Assembly (NCBI RefSeq): GCF_000807925.1
Contig: NZ_JRVC01000001.1
Location: 1 to 64,000 of the forward strand
Origin: Novosphingobium subterraneum
GTDB lineage: Bacteria; Pseudomonadota; Alphaproteobacteria; Sphingomonadales; Sphingomonadaceae
Reading direction: 5' to 3'
DNA: 64,000 bases
Numbering within the stretch: position 1 is the first letter of the stretch; every line of letters starts with the position of its first letter. Under the pieces are notes generated by a model. That model worked only from the letters and a program-made list of their open reading frames with translations, searched no databases and was not told the origin of the DNA. Positions 8,656-17,230 of the stretch are shown here, in pieces. Position numbers and translations under genes: made by a program.

Positions 8656-8954
8656 CCGTTGTCAACAGATCGCGCCGGTGCCCGAGAGGGTTTAATTCGG
8701 GAACACGGTGAGGAGCGGCTTTTGCTGATCCGAGTCCGAGGCTGTCCCTGCAACTGTAAGCGGCGAGCGCGATGCACATCGCTTCCACCTTCGGGCGGGA
8801 GCAGCCACTGGGCCGGACGCTAAGTCATGCGGGGCCTGGGAAGGCCGTGCATCAAGCTGTGACCCGCGAGCCAGGAGACCTGCCGGCGCTTGGTCGCTCT
8901 TGCTGCGGTCCAGGGGATGGCCATGGCACGGTAAACCTCCGTCTGAGCGACGAA
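8656..8954 (+). promoter_or_regulatory. Cobalamin riboswitch, copy 1 (orphan)
   Basis: This is a full-length adenosylcobalamin-type aptamer. It has the GCCGGTGCCC start near 8674, the core CTGTCCCTGCAACTGTAAGCGG region (8742-8763), GCCACTGGGCC, and a perfect B12 box AGCCAGGAGACCTGCC at 8869-8884. GTCGCTC (8893-8899) can pair with GAGCGAC (8945-8951) as a possible expression-platform stem. It is about 95% identical to copy 2 (9635-9932), with roughly 15 substitutions and one indel by eye. Instead of a transport or cob gene, the next ORF is the unknown gene at 9104. Confidence 0.93.
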
Positions 8955-9103
8955 TCGATGTGACTGGGTCTTTCAGCGGCCCCGGCGCTGCGGGCGCGCG
9001 CCAGGAGAAAGCTGCTGACCACCTCACGTGGCGACTTGGTCTTGGTTCGTGGCGTCCGGACCGGAGACACCTGCAATGCAAATGTCATATAGTGCCTGAC
9101 GTT

Positions 9104-9580
9104 ATGGCAATCCGCCGCTTGGTCACCCTCAAGAAAGACAATGACCATTTGGTCGTAGAGGTAGACCTCGATGGGCCGATGCCGATTGGCCTTGTGGTCC
9201 ATAAGGGCGAGCGCGACGCTACCATGCGGCTACTCATGGCGAAGAGTGGCAGCGCAATCGACAAACCCGGAAGAGTTTGCAGATTTCAACCCGATCAGTT
9301 GGGCTCTGCTGAAATGCTTGTCGATGAGCTTCGCGACAGGCTCCGCCGGATCGCTTCGAAACCCCTTAGTCTCAAGCAGATTGAGAAGCTGTTGTCGCTC
9401 ACCCCCGCCGAACGCAACCGGTGGTCGAAAGATGGCCGACTGCAAATTTCCGGGACATCCAAAATACGCCGAGGGGACAACCTCATTTCGCTCGCGACCT
9501 ATAATGTGGATGCGGTGGAACGGTTGCTTGAAAATCCTGCCATCGTTGAGGCTTGGCGTCGTTCCGATGCCAGTCGTTAA
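9104..9580 (+). CDS. Hypothetical protein between duplicated cobalamin riboswitches
   Basis: 158 aa from ATG 9104. The frame is open upstream into the riboswitch, but the first plausible ATG is here, 150 nt past the aptamer (a GTG at 9092 is an alternative). The N-terminal half (MAIRRLVTLKKDNDHLVVEV) looks like a small beta-rich domain. The C-terminal half has LSLKQIEKLLSLTPAERNRWSKDGRLQ, then RRGDNLISLATYNVDAVERL, which suggests a small helix-turn-helix-like fold. No family is recognised. Its position predicts repression by adenosylcobalamin. It is not an obvious cobalamin enzyme or transporter, so it may be an insertion between the riboswitch copies or a B12-controlled regulator. Confidence 0.65.
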   Translation: MAIRRLVTLKKDNDHLVVEVDLDGPMPIGLVVHKGERDATMRLLMAKSGSAIDKPGRVCRFQPDQLGSAEMLVDELRDRLRRIASKPLSLKQIEKLLSLTPAERNRWSKDGRLQISGTSKIRRGDNLISLATYNVDAVERLLENPAIVEAWRRSDASR

Positions 9581-9634
9581 GGGATTGGCTTTCGGGCGAC
9601 TTTCGACTAGTGGATCAACGTCAACGGTTTAAGA

Positions 9635-9932
9635 CCGTTGTCAACAGATCGCGCCGGTGCCCGAGAGGGCTTAATTCGGGAACACGGTGAGGAGCGGCCT
9701 TGGCTGATCCGAATCCGAGGCTGTCCCTGCAACTGTAAGCGGCGAGCGCGATGCACATCGCTTCCACCTTCGGGCGGAAGCAGCCACTGGGCCTTACGCT
9801 TGTCCAAGCGCGGCCTGGGAAGGCCGTGCATCAAGCTATGACCCGCGAGCCAGGAGACCTGCCGGCGTTTGGTCGCTCTTGCTGCGGTCCAGGGGATGGC
9901 CATGGCACGGTAACCTCCGTCTGAGCGACGAA
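9635..9932 (+). promoter_or_regulatory. Cobalamin riboswitch, copy 2 (btuB leader)
   Basis: Same architecture as copy 1, with the GCCGGTGCCC start at 9653, CTGTCCCTGCAACTGTAAGC core, and B12 box AGCCAGGAGACCTGCC at 9848-9863. GTCGCTC (9872-9878) can pair with GAGCGAC (9923-9929). It lies about 160 nt upstream of btuB and should repress the uptake operon when adenosylcobalamin is abundant. Most differences from copy 1 fall in one peripheral stem (about 9790-9815). Confidence 0.95.
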
Positions 9933-10095
9933 CCATTGCGGCTGGGGCCGCAGGGTTAGTCCTGCGCGGGTGAATTGTGCCCACTCGCGTTGGCCTGGCC
10001 GACCGTTCGTGCGCTCTCCCGACTCGCCTTGGGAGTTGATGGATCCGGTTGCCCCTTTTCGTCGCGCAGTTGCTCGGCACCAAGGGGGTATCCCG

Positions 10096-12039
10096 ATGAA
10101 GAAACCTGTTCTCGTATCCACGTTTGCGCTGGCGCTAGCCAGCTGCCCGGCCTTCGCGCAGTCGAACCCGGGACAGCCTACAACCAATGACAGCGGAGAA
10201 ACCATTGTCGTGACGGCGTCACGGTCCGGTGAGGCCGTGGCCGTAAACAAGCTCGGTGCGTCGGTGACGGTACTGGACAGCGAAGCGTTGGAGCAGCGCC
10301 AGACCCGGATTGTTTCGGACATTCTGCGCGATGTGCCGGGCGTTGCCGTGAGCCGCACCGGCGCTGCTGGCGGCCTCACCCAGCTCCGGCTTCGCGGCTC
10401 CGAGGGCAACCACGTCCTCGTTCTGATTGACGGTATAGAAGCTTCGGACCCGTATTTTGGCGAGTTCGATTTCGCCACTCTCATTGCCGATCCCGAAGCC
10501 CGCGTTGAAGTCCTGCGAGGGCAGCAGTCCTCGCTTTACGGTTCGGACGCGATCGGCGGCGTTATCCAGTATCTGACATTGACCGGGAAGGAGGCTCCGG
10601 GGGTCAGCTTGCGCGCAGAGGGCGGCAGCTTCAACACCTTCACCGGAAGCGCGCGTGCTGGCGGAGTGTCTGGCGATCTCGATTATGCTGTGTCTGGCGC
10701 TTACTATCACACCGGCGGCTATCCCACGGCACGAAATGGCAGCAGGGATGTCGGCTCCGACATCGCAGGCCTTTCGGCCAAGCTCATCTGGTCGCCGTCC
10801 GAAACCTTCAAACTGACCGGCGTTGCCCGCTACAGCTTCACGGAAGCCGATACCAACAACAGCGAGAACAATCCGGCGAGCCCGCTATTCGGATTCACCG
10901 TCGACAGCCCCGGCGTGTTCTTCAGAAACAAGGCCTTCTATGGTCTTGTGAGAGCTGAACTGATCGGGCTCGACGGCCGCTGGACGAACGCAGTGACAGG
11001 GCAAGTCGCGTTGAGCGAGCGCAAGGGCTTCGACGCTGCGGGCTTCGATTACGGCAACAAGGGTAACCGCTACAAAGGCTCGTTCGAATCGAGCCTGCGG
11101 CTGGGCACCGACGCCATCCGGCATCGCCTGACCGCCGCAATCGACGTCGAGCGCGAAGAATTCCAGAACACCACACCGTCATCCTTCGCGTTTCAGGGAA
11201 AAAGATCGACCGACAATGTCGGGATTGTCGGGCAGTATGAACTGCTGATCAACGACGCATTCTCTTTTGGTGCATCGATCCGCCATGACGAAAATGATCG
11301 CTTTGATGACCCCACAACTTGGCGGGTTCAAGGCAGTTATTCGCTCCCGACTGGTACCCGTGTTCGCGGTGCCTATGGAACGGGGGTCAAGAATCCGGGC
11401 TATTTCGAGCTCTATGGATTTTCCGATGGCCGCTATATTGGCAACCCTAACCTGAGGCCCGAGAAGTCGGAAGGGTGGGAAGCCGGCATCGAGCAAAGCT
11501 TCAGCGATGGCAAGGCCACCATAAGCGCGACCTATTTCGATAGCCGCCTGAAGGACGAAATTTTCACGACCTTCCCCGCTCCGACCTTCATAGCGACGCC
11601 ATCAAACCGTGCAACTTTGTCGAAACAGCATGGCATTGAGGTGGCCCTTGCCGCCCGTCCAATTCCCCAGATCAGGCTGGACGCCGCCTACACATGGCTT
11701 CATGCGCGAGAAAACGGCACAGTCGAGGTGCGTCGCCCCAAGCATATCGGCAGTTTCAACGCGACAGTGTTCAGCAAGGATGAGCGCTTTTCGGGTACGT
11801 TGACAGTGCGCTACAACGGGCGTCAGACCGATGTCGCGTTTACAAATCCAAGCTTCATTCCGGTGCGCGTGTCCCTGAGGGAATATGTACTGGTTAACCT
11901 GAATGCCGAATACAAGTTGCGCCCCAACATTTCGTTGTTTGCGCGCGTAGAAAACCTCATCAACGAGCAATACGAAGAGGTGTTCAGTTTCGCCACTCCG
12001 GGCCGCGCAGGCTATGGTGGCGTTCGCGTCCGCTTCTGA
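10096..12039 (+). CDS. btuB: TonB-dependent cobalamin receptor BtuB
   Basis: 647 aa from ATG 10096. The ribosome-binding site AAGGGGG lies just upstream and this start gives a signal peptide ending AFAQ (about residue 22). An outer-membrane beta-barrel receptor with a TonB box-like ETIVVTA (residues 35-41) and a plug domain (VTVLDSEALEQRQT through LRGQQSSLYGSDAIGGVIQ). The barrel ends in a terminal Phe (YGGVRVRF). TonB receptors are diverse, but the riboswitch upstream and btuFCD downstream make cobalamin the likely substrate. Its stop overlaps the btuF start (TGATG). Confidence 0.95.
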   Translation: MKKPVLVSTFALALASCPAFAQSNPGQPTTNDSGETIVVTASRSGEAVAVNKLGASVTVLDSEALEQRQTRIVSDILRDVPGVAVSRTGAAGGLTQLRLRGSEGNHVLVLIDGIEASDPYFGEFDFATLIADPEARVEVLRGQQSSLYGSDAIGGVIQYLTLTGKEAPGVSLRAEGGSFNTFTGSARAGGVSGDLDYAVSGAYYHTGGYPTARNGSRDVGSDIAGLSAKLIWSPSETFKLTGVARYSFTEADTNNSENNPASPLFGFTVDSPGVFFRNKAFYGLVRAELIGLDGRWTNAVTGQVALSERKGFDAAGFDYGNKGNRYKGSFESSLRLGTDAIRHRLTAAIDVEREEFQNTTPSSFAFQGKRSTDNVGIVGQYELLINDAFSFGASIRHDENDRFDDPTTWRVQGSYSLPTGTRVRGAYGTGVKNPGYFELYGFSDGRYIGNPNLRPEKSEGWEAGIEQSFSDGKATISATYFDSRLKDEIFTTFPAPTFIATPSNRATLSKQHGIEVALAARPIPQIRLDAAYTWLHARENGTVEVRRPKHIGSFNATVFSKDERFSGTLTVRYNGRQTDVAFTNPSFIPVRVSLREYVLVNLNAEYKLRPNISLFARVENLINEQYEEVFSFATPGRAGYGGVRVRF

Positions 12040-12944
12040 TGTTCCGCAAGGCGCTCTGCCTCCTTTGGATGATCTCCGTGCTTCCGGCTCTGGCCGGTTG
12101 CACGGAGCCGTCTGGTAGTCGCAGCCAGGCGGCAGCAAAGCCAGTCCATGTCATGTCGATGAACCAGTGCACGGATCAGCTTGTCCTGGCATTGCTGCCA
12201 CCTGAGCGGATCGCGTCGGTCACTTGGCTGTCGCGCGATCCCGACGGCTCCCTCATGTTCCGCGAGGCTGCGCGTGTCGACATCAACCATGGAATGTCGG
12301 AGGAGGTCCTGCGCCAGAAGCCGGACCTGGTTATTGCCGGGGCATTTACGACGCCGGCAACACGCGGACTGCTTAAGCGATTAGGGTTTCCAATGATCGA
12401 GGTCGATCATGCGGAAACCTACGAAGATATCCGCAAGATAACCCGACAGGTCGCCAAGGCAGTAGGAGAGCCCGCTCGCGGCGAGGAATTGATCGCAAAA
12501 ATGGACCGCCAACTGGCCGACCTTGCGCGCGATCCGGGCCCGCCGCTACGAGTGGCTGCGTGGGATGGTGCTGGCTTCAATGCAAGCACGGGGTCTCTCT
12601 ATGACACTGTGCTCAAGACAGCCGGTGCGACCAATGTTGCCAACACACTGCAGAAGAGCAGCTACGGCAAACCGGATATCGAAATCCTGCTCCTTTCTGC
12701 TCCGTCCCTGCTGGTGAAAGGCGCCGGGGTAGGTCGCCGCCCGGGGCTTCGCGAAAACGTCGAGCGACACCCTCTAATCCGTCGCTACTGGGACGGTGAC
12801 CGTACGCTGACGATCCGACAGGCGTACTACGTTTGCGGAACGCCGATGGTGACGGAAGCCGCGATGCAGTTGCGCAACGAACTTCGTTCAGCGGCTCTCC
12901 ATGCCCGCTCTCCCCTTCCCTTTGCCGGTGGGAAATCGCTATGA
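12039..12944 (+). CDS. btuF: Cobalamin-binding ABC transporter substrate-binding protein (BtuF-like)
   Basis: 301 aa. It starts with a lipoprotein-type signal, with lipobox L18-A-G-C21 (PALAGC), so the mature protein is probably membrane-anchored in the periplasm. It has a periplasmic-binding-protein fold of the BtuF/FhuD class with VMSMNQCTDQLVLALLP, DLVIAGAFTTPATRGLLKRLG and a long linker helix typical of this class. It hands cobalamin from the receptor side to the BtuCD importer. It overlaps btuB by 1 bp and btuC by 4 bp, so the operon is translationally coupled. Confidence 0.92.
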   Translation: MFRKALCLLWMISVLPALAGCTEPSGSRSQAAAKPVHVMSMNQCTDQLVLALLPPERIASVTWLSRDPDGSLMFREAARVDINHGMSEEVLRQKPDLVIAGAFTTPATRGLLKRLGFPMIEVDHAETYEDIRKITRQVAKAVGEPARGEELIAKMDRQLADLARDPGPPLRVAAWDGAGFNASTGSLYDTVLKTAGATNVANTLQKSSYGKPDIEILLLSAPSLLVKGAGVGRRPGLRENVERHPLIRRYWDGDRTLTIRQAYYVCGTPMVTEAAMQLRNELRSAALHARSPLPFAGGKSL

Positions 12945-13927
12945 CCCGGTGGCTTGTTCCCATGCTGGTCAGTTGTCTGCTCGCCAGCGCTTTCGCTTCG
13001 GTGCTGGCTGGCTCCGTCTGGTTGACACCACGCGAAGCGTTTCAGGCGCTGGCTTTCGATCATGCGGATCTGGCTGGCCAGATCGTCACCCAGATCCGCC
13101 TGCCACGGGTTGTCCTTTCGATGGCCATCGGTGGCATCCTTGGCCTCTCGGGTGCCGTCATGCAGGGGCTGTTGCGAAACCCGCTGGCTGACCCCGGCCT
13201 GCTGGGCGTTTCGGCAGGTGCCTCGCTCGGTGCGGTCATCGCCATCTATTTCGGCTTTGCCGCCAGTTTTACCCTTGCCGCTCCGCTGTTTGGTCTGACA
13301 GGTGCATTCGTCACCACAGGCATTGCCTTCATCCTTGCGCGGGGAGGCGGTACCCTATCGCTCATCCTGGCCGGGGCAGCAGTCAGCAGCATAGCCAGTG
13401 CAGGCGTCAGTCTGGCGCTCAACCTCTCCCCCAATCCTTATGCCGCTTACGAGATCATGACCTGGCTGATGGGTTCGCTTGCCGATCGAAGCTGGGATCA
13501 TGTCCGCCTTGCCACACCCTTTATCCTTGCCGGGGGTACGATGCTTCTGCTGACGGGCCGAGCTCTGGATGCTCTTGCATTGGGTGAAGCGCAGGCTGAA
13601 AGCCTGGGGATTGCGGTTTCACGAACGCGCATGCTGGCGCTGATCGGTACGGCCCTTGGCGTCGGAGGCGCAACCGCCGTATCCGGAACGATCGGTTTCG
13701 TAGGCCTGATTGCGCCTCACCTTGTCCGGCCTCTGGTCGCCCATCGTCCAGGCAAGGTGCTCATCCCGGCCATGCTGGTTGGAGCCGTTCTGGTAACCCT
13801 CGCCGACATCGCGTCGCGCACATTGGTATTCCGGGGCATGCCGCTAAATCTCGGGGTGTTCATCAGCCTGATCGGGGCACCGTTCTTCCTGTGGCTGGTC
13901 CTTCATGTCCGGAGACGCACCGCATGA
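12941..13927 (+). CDS. btuC: Cobalamin ABC transporter permease (BtuC-like, FecCD family)
   Basis: 328 aa from ATG 12941, which overlaps the btuF stop (ATGA). The open frame extends further upstream, but only this start gives the expected hydrophobic N-terminus (MTRWLVPMLVSCLLASAF). A polytopic inner-membrane protein with about ten hydrophobic segments. Family motifs are RLPRVVLSMAIGGILGLSGA, LLRNPLADPGLLGVSAGA and GTIGFVGLIAPHLVRPLV, the last in the ATPase-contacting region. It forms the translocation channel with BtuD. Confidence 0.95.
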   Translation: MTRWLVPMLVSCLLASAFASVLAGSVWLTPREAFQALAFDHADLAGQIVTQIRLPRVVLSMAIGGILGLSGAVMQGLLRNPLADPGLLGVSAGASLGAVIAIYFGFAASFTLAAPLFGLTGAFVTTGIAFILARGGGTLSLILAGAAVSSIASAGVSLALNLSPNPYAAYEIMTWLMGSLADRSWDHVRLATPFILAGGTMLLLTGRALDALALGEAQAESLGIAVSRTRMLALIGTALGVGGATAVSGTIGFVGLIAPHLVRPLVAHRPGKVLIPAMLVGAVLVTLADIASRTLVFRGMPLNLGVFISLIGAPFFLWLVLHVRRRTA

Positions 13928-14706
13928 GCGCGCTGCACTTTCATGGTGTTTCGGCGCGCCGGGGGCAGCGTCTGGTCCTTGACGGGATATCGGCGCGTGT
14001 TCCATCGGGCCATCTGACTGCTGTGATCGGCCCCAATGGCGCCGGCAAGAGCACCTTGCTGGACATCACATCGGGCCTCAAACGCCCGGTGCAAGGTTCG
14101 GTCGAACTCGATGGCAAGGACCTCCACCGCCTTGGCCGCCGGGAACTTGCCAAGTTGCGTGCCTATCTGCCGCAACGTGCGGGGGTTGATTGGCCGATCA
14201 CCGTAGAGCGCGTGGTTGCGCTCGGGCTGACTCCGGCGCTGCCAGCATTCGGCACCATACCGTCCGCTCTGCTTCCCGCCATCGACGATGCACTGCTCGC
14301 CTGCGATCTGCTGGGTTTGCGGGATCGGCCAGCCACGCAATTGTCGGGTGGCGAACTGGCGCGGGCAATGCTGGCCCGCGCGATTGTCGGCGATCCAGCG
14401 CTTCTGATCGTTGATGAACCAACCGCGGGTCTGGATCCACGCCATGCCATCGATGCCGTCCAGCGTCTCAAGGCCCGGACCACGGCCGGGTGCACGGTTG
14501 TCATGGCGATCCACGATCTTGATCTGGCCTTGGCCTTCGCGGACTCGATCCTCGCAATCCGCGATGGGCGATTGCTTGCACACGGTCCGACGCACGAAGT
14601 CGTCACCGAAAGCCTACTCACCTCGCTCTATGACGTTCCGGTCCGGTTATCTCGTGACGGGGACGGCATTTCCGTCCGCTTTCTCAAGTCCGGGGTATCA
14701 TCATGA
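13924..14706 (+). CDS. btuD: Cobalamin ABC transporter ATP-binding protein (BtuD-like)
   Basis: 260 aa from ATG 13924, overlapping the btuC stop. All ABC motifs are present: Walker A GPNGAGKST (residues 36-44), Q-loop region YLPQRAG, signature LSGGELARAMLARA, Walker B LLIVDEPTAGLDP and the switch His in AIHDLDLALA. It powers cobalamin import through BtuC. The downstream gene starts inside its stop region (ATGA at 14703). Confidence 0.95.
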   Translation: MSALHFHGVSARRGQRLVLDGISARVPSGHLTAVIGPNGAGKSTLLDITSGLKRPVQGSVELDGKDLHRLGRRELAKLRAYLPQRAGVDWPITVERVVALGLTPALPAFGTIPSALLPAIDDALLACDLLGLRDRPATQLSGGELARAMLARAIVGDPALLIVDEPTAGLDPRHAIDAVQRLKARTTAGCTVVMAIHDLDLALAFADSILAIRDGRLLAHGPTHEVVTESLLTSLYDVPVRLSRDGDGISVRFLKSGVSS

Positions 14707-15683
14707 ACCAGATTTCCTTTGACGAACTGGCACGTCTCGCGTGCGACCCTGGCCATGGCTGGAGCATCGGCACATTCGGTGCGATCGGCGAATTCATTCG
14801 CGACGAGGATGAGCCGGCCACGGTTCAAAACGACCGCGACAATATCGAAATCGTGACCGCTCGCGGTGCCTTGCGGATCAGGCATTCGGATAGCTTTGAA
14901 TGCCTTGCCTGGGATAGCCTGTCCTCTGATGGCGAAAGCTGGGGTCATGCAATGGCGCTCTGCGCGCCTCTGACTGGTTCGGTCGATCGGGCTGTCGTAT
15001 CTTTGGGCGCCGATACCGACGCCATTCGCAGGGAAGACCAGTCGAGCCGCCTGTTCGACATGGGCGTTTGTAACGGCACCATAAGGATGTGCGCCCGCAC
15101 TGACGACGAAGCGCTGATCGGGGCTCTCGAGGCTCTTGAAGGTCAGGACCTGCTGTCTTCGCCAACAGTCATGGCCGAGGTTCTGCGTGCGCAGCCCCAC
15201 CGGGTCATGCTCTCGCCTGCCGGACGGATCGAAGTCTTCCAACCGATTCCGCCTCCGGATGGGAAATCGCCGGAAGGCCCGCACACCCATCTGCTTGCCA
15301 AGCTTATCGGGAAGGGTCGGCCACATGGCGCCAACGTCCCCATTCCGGATGGCTATCAGTCGATCCTGAACATTCACCCTCGCTCACCTTGGCGGAACGC
15401 ACTGGGTGAACGGCACGATTTCGTGCCCGATACGGACACCGCCTTTTCACCTATGCTTGAACGCTTTGGCCTTGATCAGGATCGTGCCGTGGACGCACAT
15501 ATCCGCACCGCTGTGGCTGAAGGCGCAAACCCTGAATTCTTTGATTGGCCCGACACACGGCGGGGCCGAACGAAAGCCCGCATCGTCCTGCGCCGTCTTG
15601 CCGCTGCCGGTCACGAGCACGTGGGTCCCTGGCGCGTCTGGTTCGACCGCGCTCCCGTTGAAACCGATGAAACGGAACAGTGA
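14703..15683 (+). CDS. Hypothetical protein of cobalamin-uptake operon (DUF6925-like)
   Basis: 326 aa, starting in the btuD stop (ATGA), so it is the last gene of the riboswitch-controlled uptake operon. It is soluble, acidic, and without signal peptide or membrane span. Notable segments are VMLSPAGRIEVFQPIPPPDG, GPHTHLLAKLIGKGRPHGAN and HPRSPWRNALGERHDF; the PHTHLL segment and the paired His/Asp residues might bind a metal. I recall proteins like this (DUF6925, tentative) beside cobalamin importers in other alphaproteobacteria. Its role is unknown. Processing of imported corrinoid is a guess based on context. Confidence 0.75.
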   Translation: MNQISFDELARLACDPGHGWSIGTFGAIGEFIRDEDEPATVQNDRDNIEIVTARGALRIRHSDSFECLAWDSLSSDGESWGHAMALCAPLTGSVDRAVVSLGADTDAIRREDQSSRLFDMGVCNGTIRMCARTDDEALIGALEALEGQDLLSSPTVMAEVLRAQPHRVMLSPAGRIEVFQPIPPPDGKSPEGPHTHLLAKLIGKGRPHGANVPIPDGYQSILNIHPRSPWRNALGERHDFVPDTDTAFSPMLERFGLDQDRAVDAHIRTAVAEGANPEFFDWPDTRRGRTKARIVLRRLAAAGHEHVGPWRVWFDRAPVETDETEQ

Positions 15684-15785
15684 GGTTGCGCCTGCAATTT
15701 CAGCGCGAACTTTGATTGGCATGATCGAAGTTTGGGTCTAGAGATATTCAATGATGATGCGGGTTTGCCCGTGCCATCGATGATC

Positions 15786-16057
15786 GCGCCGGTGCCCCCA
15801 ACGGGGCTTAATCGGGAATGCGGTGCGGGAGCGTAGCTCCCAAATCCGCGGCTGTCCCTGCAACTGTAAGCGGATAGCGCGATGCACATTTTTCCTGCGC
15901 GTGCAGGAAAAGCCACTGGACCGCGCATGAACGCGCATCTGGGAAGGCGTGCATCAAGCTGTGACCCGCGAGCCAGGAGACCTGCCGGCGCTCTGGTCGC
16001 TCTTGCCCGGGTCCAGGGGATGGCCAAGGCACGGTACTCTTCCGTCTGAGCGACGAA
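15786..16057 (+). promoter_or_regulatory. Cobalamin riboswitch, copy 3 (cob operon leader)
   Basis: Complete aptamer with the GCCGGTGCCC start, the CTGTCCCTGCAACTGTAAGCGG core and B12 box AGCCAGGAGACCTGCC at 15971-15986. GTCGCTC (15997-16003) can pair with GAGCGAC (16048-16054), as in the other two copies. It is more diverged than copies 1 and 2 are from each other. It lies 127 nt upstream of cobW and should repress the biosynthetic operon when adenosylcobalamin is plentiful. The gap 15684-15785 shows nothing else. Confidence 0.95.
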
Positions 16058-16184
16058 GCTGTGCGGCTGGGGCTGCACGGCCGCGTGGTTTCGGGCGTCT
16101 GTCGCGCCAGCCCGTTGTCGCGCGCCGACCGGACCTGTCCGGCAAGCCCTGCCCGGTGTCGCTCTGGCGCGCGGAGGAACTGCC

Positions 16185-17222
16185 ATGTCGGACCTGTCAA
16201 AGGTACCCGTCACGATCATCACCGGCTTTCTGGGTGCCGGTAAGACCACGCTGATCAGCCACCTGATCCGCAACGCTGGCGGACGCCGATTGGCTGTGGT
16301 CGTCAATGAATTCGGTACTCTGGGGGTGGATGGGGACATCCTACAATCCTGCGCCATTCCCGATTGCCCGGCGGAAAACATCGTCGAACTGGCCAACGGC
16401 TGCATCTGCTGCACCGTGGCGGACGATTTCATTCCCACCGTAGAGCGCCTGCTCGCGCTTGATCCGCGCCCTGACCATATCCTGATCGAGACATCAGGGC
16501 TGGCCCTGCCCAAGCCCTTGCTCAAGGCCTTCGACTGGCCGGCAATCCGCAGTCGCATCACGGTGGATGGCGTCCTTGCGCTGGCCGATGCCGAAGCGGT
16601 TGCTGCCGGACGGTTTGCCCCCGATCTTGCAGCGCTGGAGGCCCAGCGCGCCGCAGACCCGGGGATCGACCACGAAACCCCGCTGTCCGAAGTCTTCGAG
16701 GACCAGCTTGCCTGCGCCGATCTCGTTTTGCTGACCAAGGTTGATCTGGCCGGACCTGACGGAGTCGCTGCCGCAAGGGCAGCCATTGCGGCCGAAGCAC
16801 CCCGCCCCGTGCCTGTGATCGAGATAGCCGAAGGGATTGTCGACCCTCGCGTGATCCTTGGACTTGGAGCTGCCGCCGAAGACGATATCGCTGCCCGGCC
16901 CTCGCATCACGACAATGAGGATGATCACGAGCACGACGATTTCGACAGCACCGTCATCGCGCTCGGCGAGATTGCCGATCCCGCCGATTTGGTGGCGCGT
17001 ATCGAAACGCTCGCCCGCGACCATCGCATCCTGCGGGTAAAAGGCTACGCTGCCGTGACTGGCAAGCCCTTGCGCCTCTTGGTGCAGGCCGTCGGGTCGA
17101 GGGTTCGTCACCAGTACGACCGCCCATGGCGCCCCGATGAGCGGCGCCAGACCACCCTGGTCGCCATCGCCGAGCATGACGATATCGACGAGCCTGCCAT
17201 TCGCGCGGTGCTGGCAGGCTAA
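16185..17222 (+). CDS. cobW: CobW, metal-trafficking GTPase of the cobalamin pathway
   Basis: 345 aa. G3E-family P-loop GTPase that is thought to deliver cobalt to the CobNST chelatase. It shows Walker A GFLGAGKTT (residues 14-22), the metal-binding CxCC motif in NGCICCTV, and VLLTKVDLAG, the NKxD-like base-specificity motif (TKVD). A His/Asp-rich linker SHHDNEDDHEHDDFD (about residues 244-258) could bind metal. It is the first gene after riboswitch 3 and lies 8 bp upstream of cobN, the usual arrangement. Confidence 0.96.
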   Translation: MSDLSKVPVTIITGFLGAGKTTLISHLIRNAGGRRLAVVVNEFGTLGVDGDILQSCAIPDCPAENIVELANGCICCTVADDFIPTVERLLALDPRPDHILIETSGLALPKPLLKAFDWPAIRSRITVDGVLALADAEAVAAGRFAPDLAALEAQRAADPGIDHETPLSEVFEDQLACADLVLLTKVDLAGPDGVAAARAAIAAEAPRPVPVIEIAEGIVDPRVILGLGAAAEDDIAARPSHHDNEDDHEHDDFDSTVIALGEIADPADLVARIETLARDHRILRVKGYAAVTGKPLRLLVQAVGSRVRHQYDRPWRPDERRQTTLVAIAEHDDIDEPAIRAVLAG

Positions 17223-17230
17223 GCTAGGCC

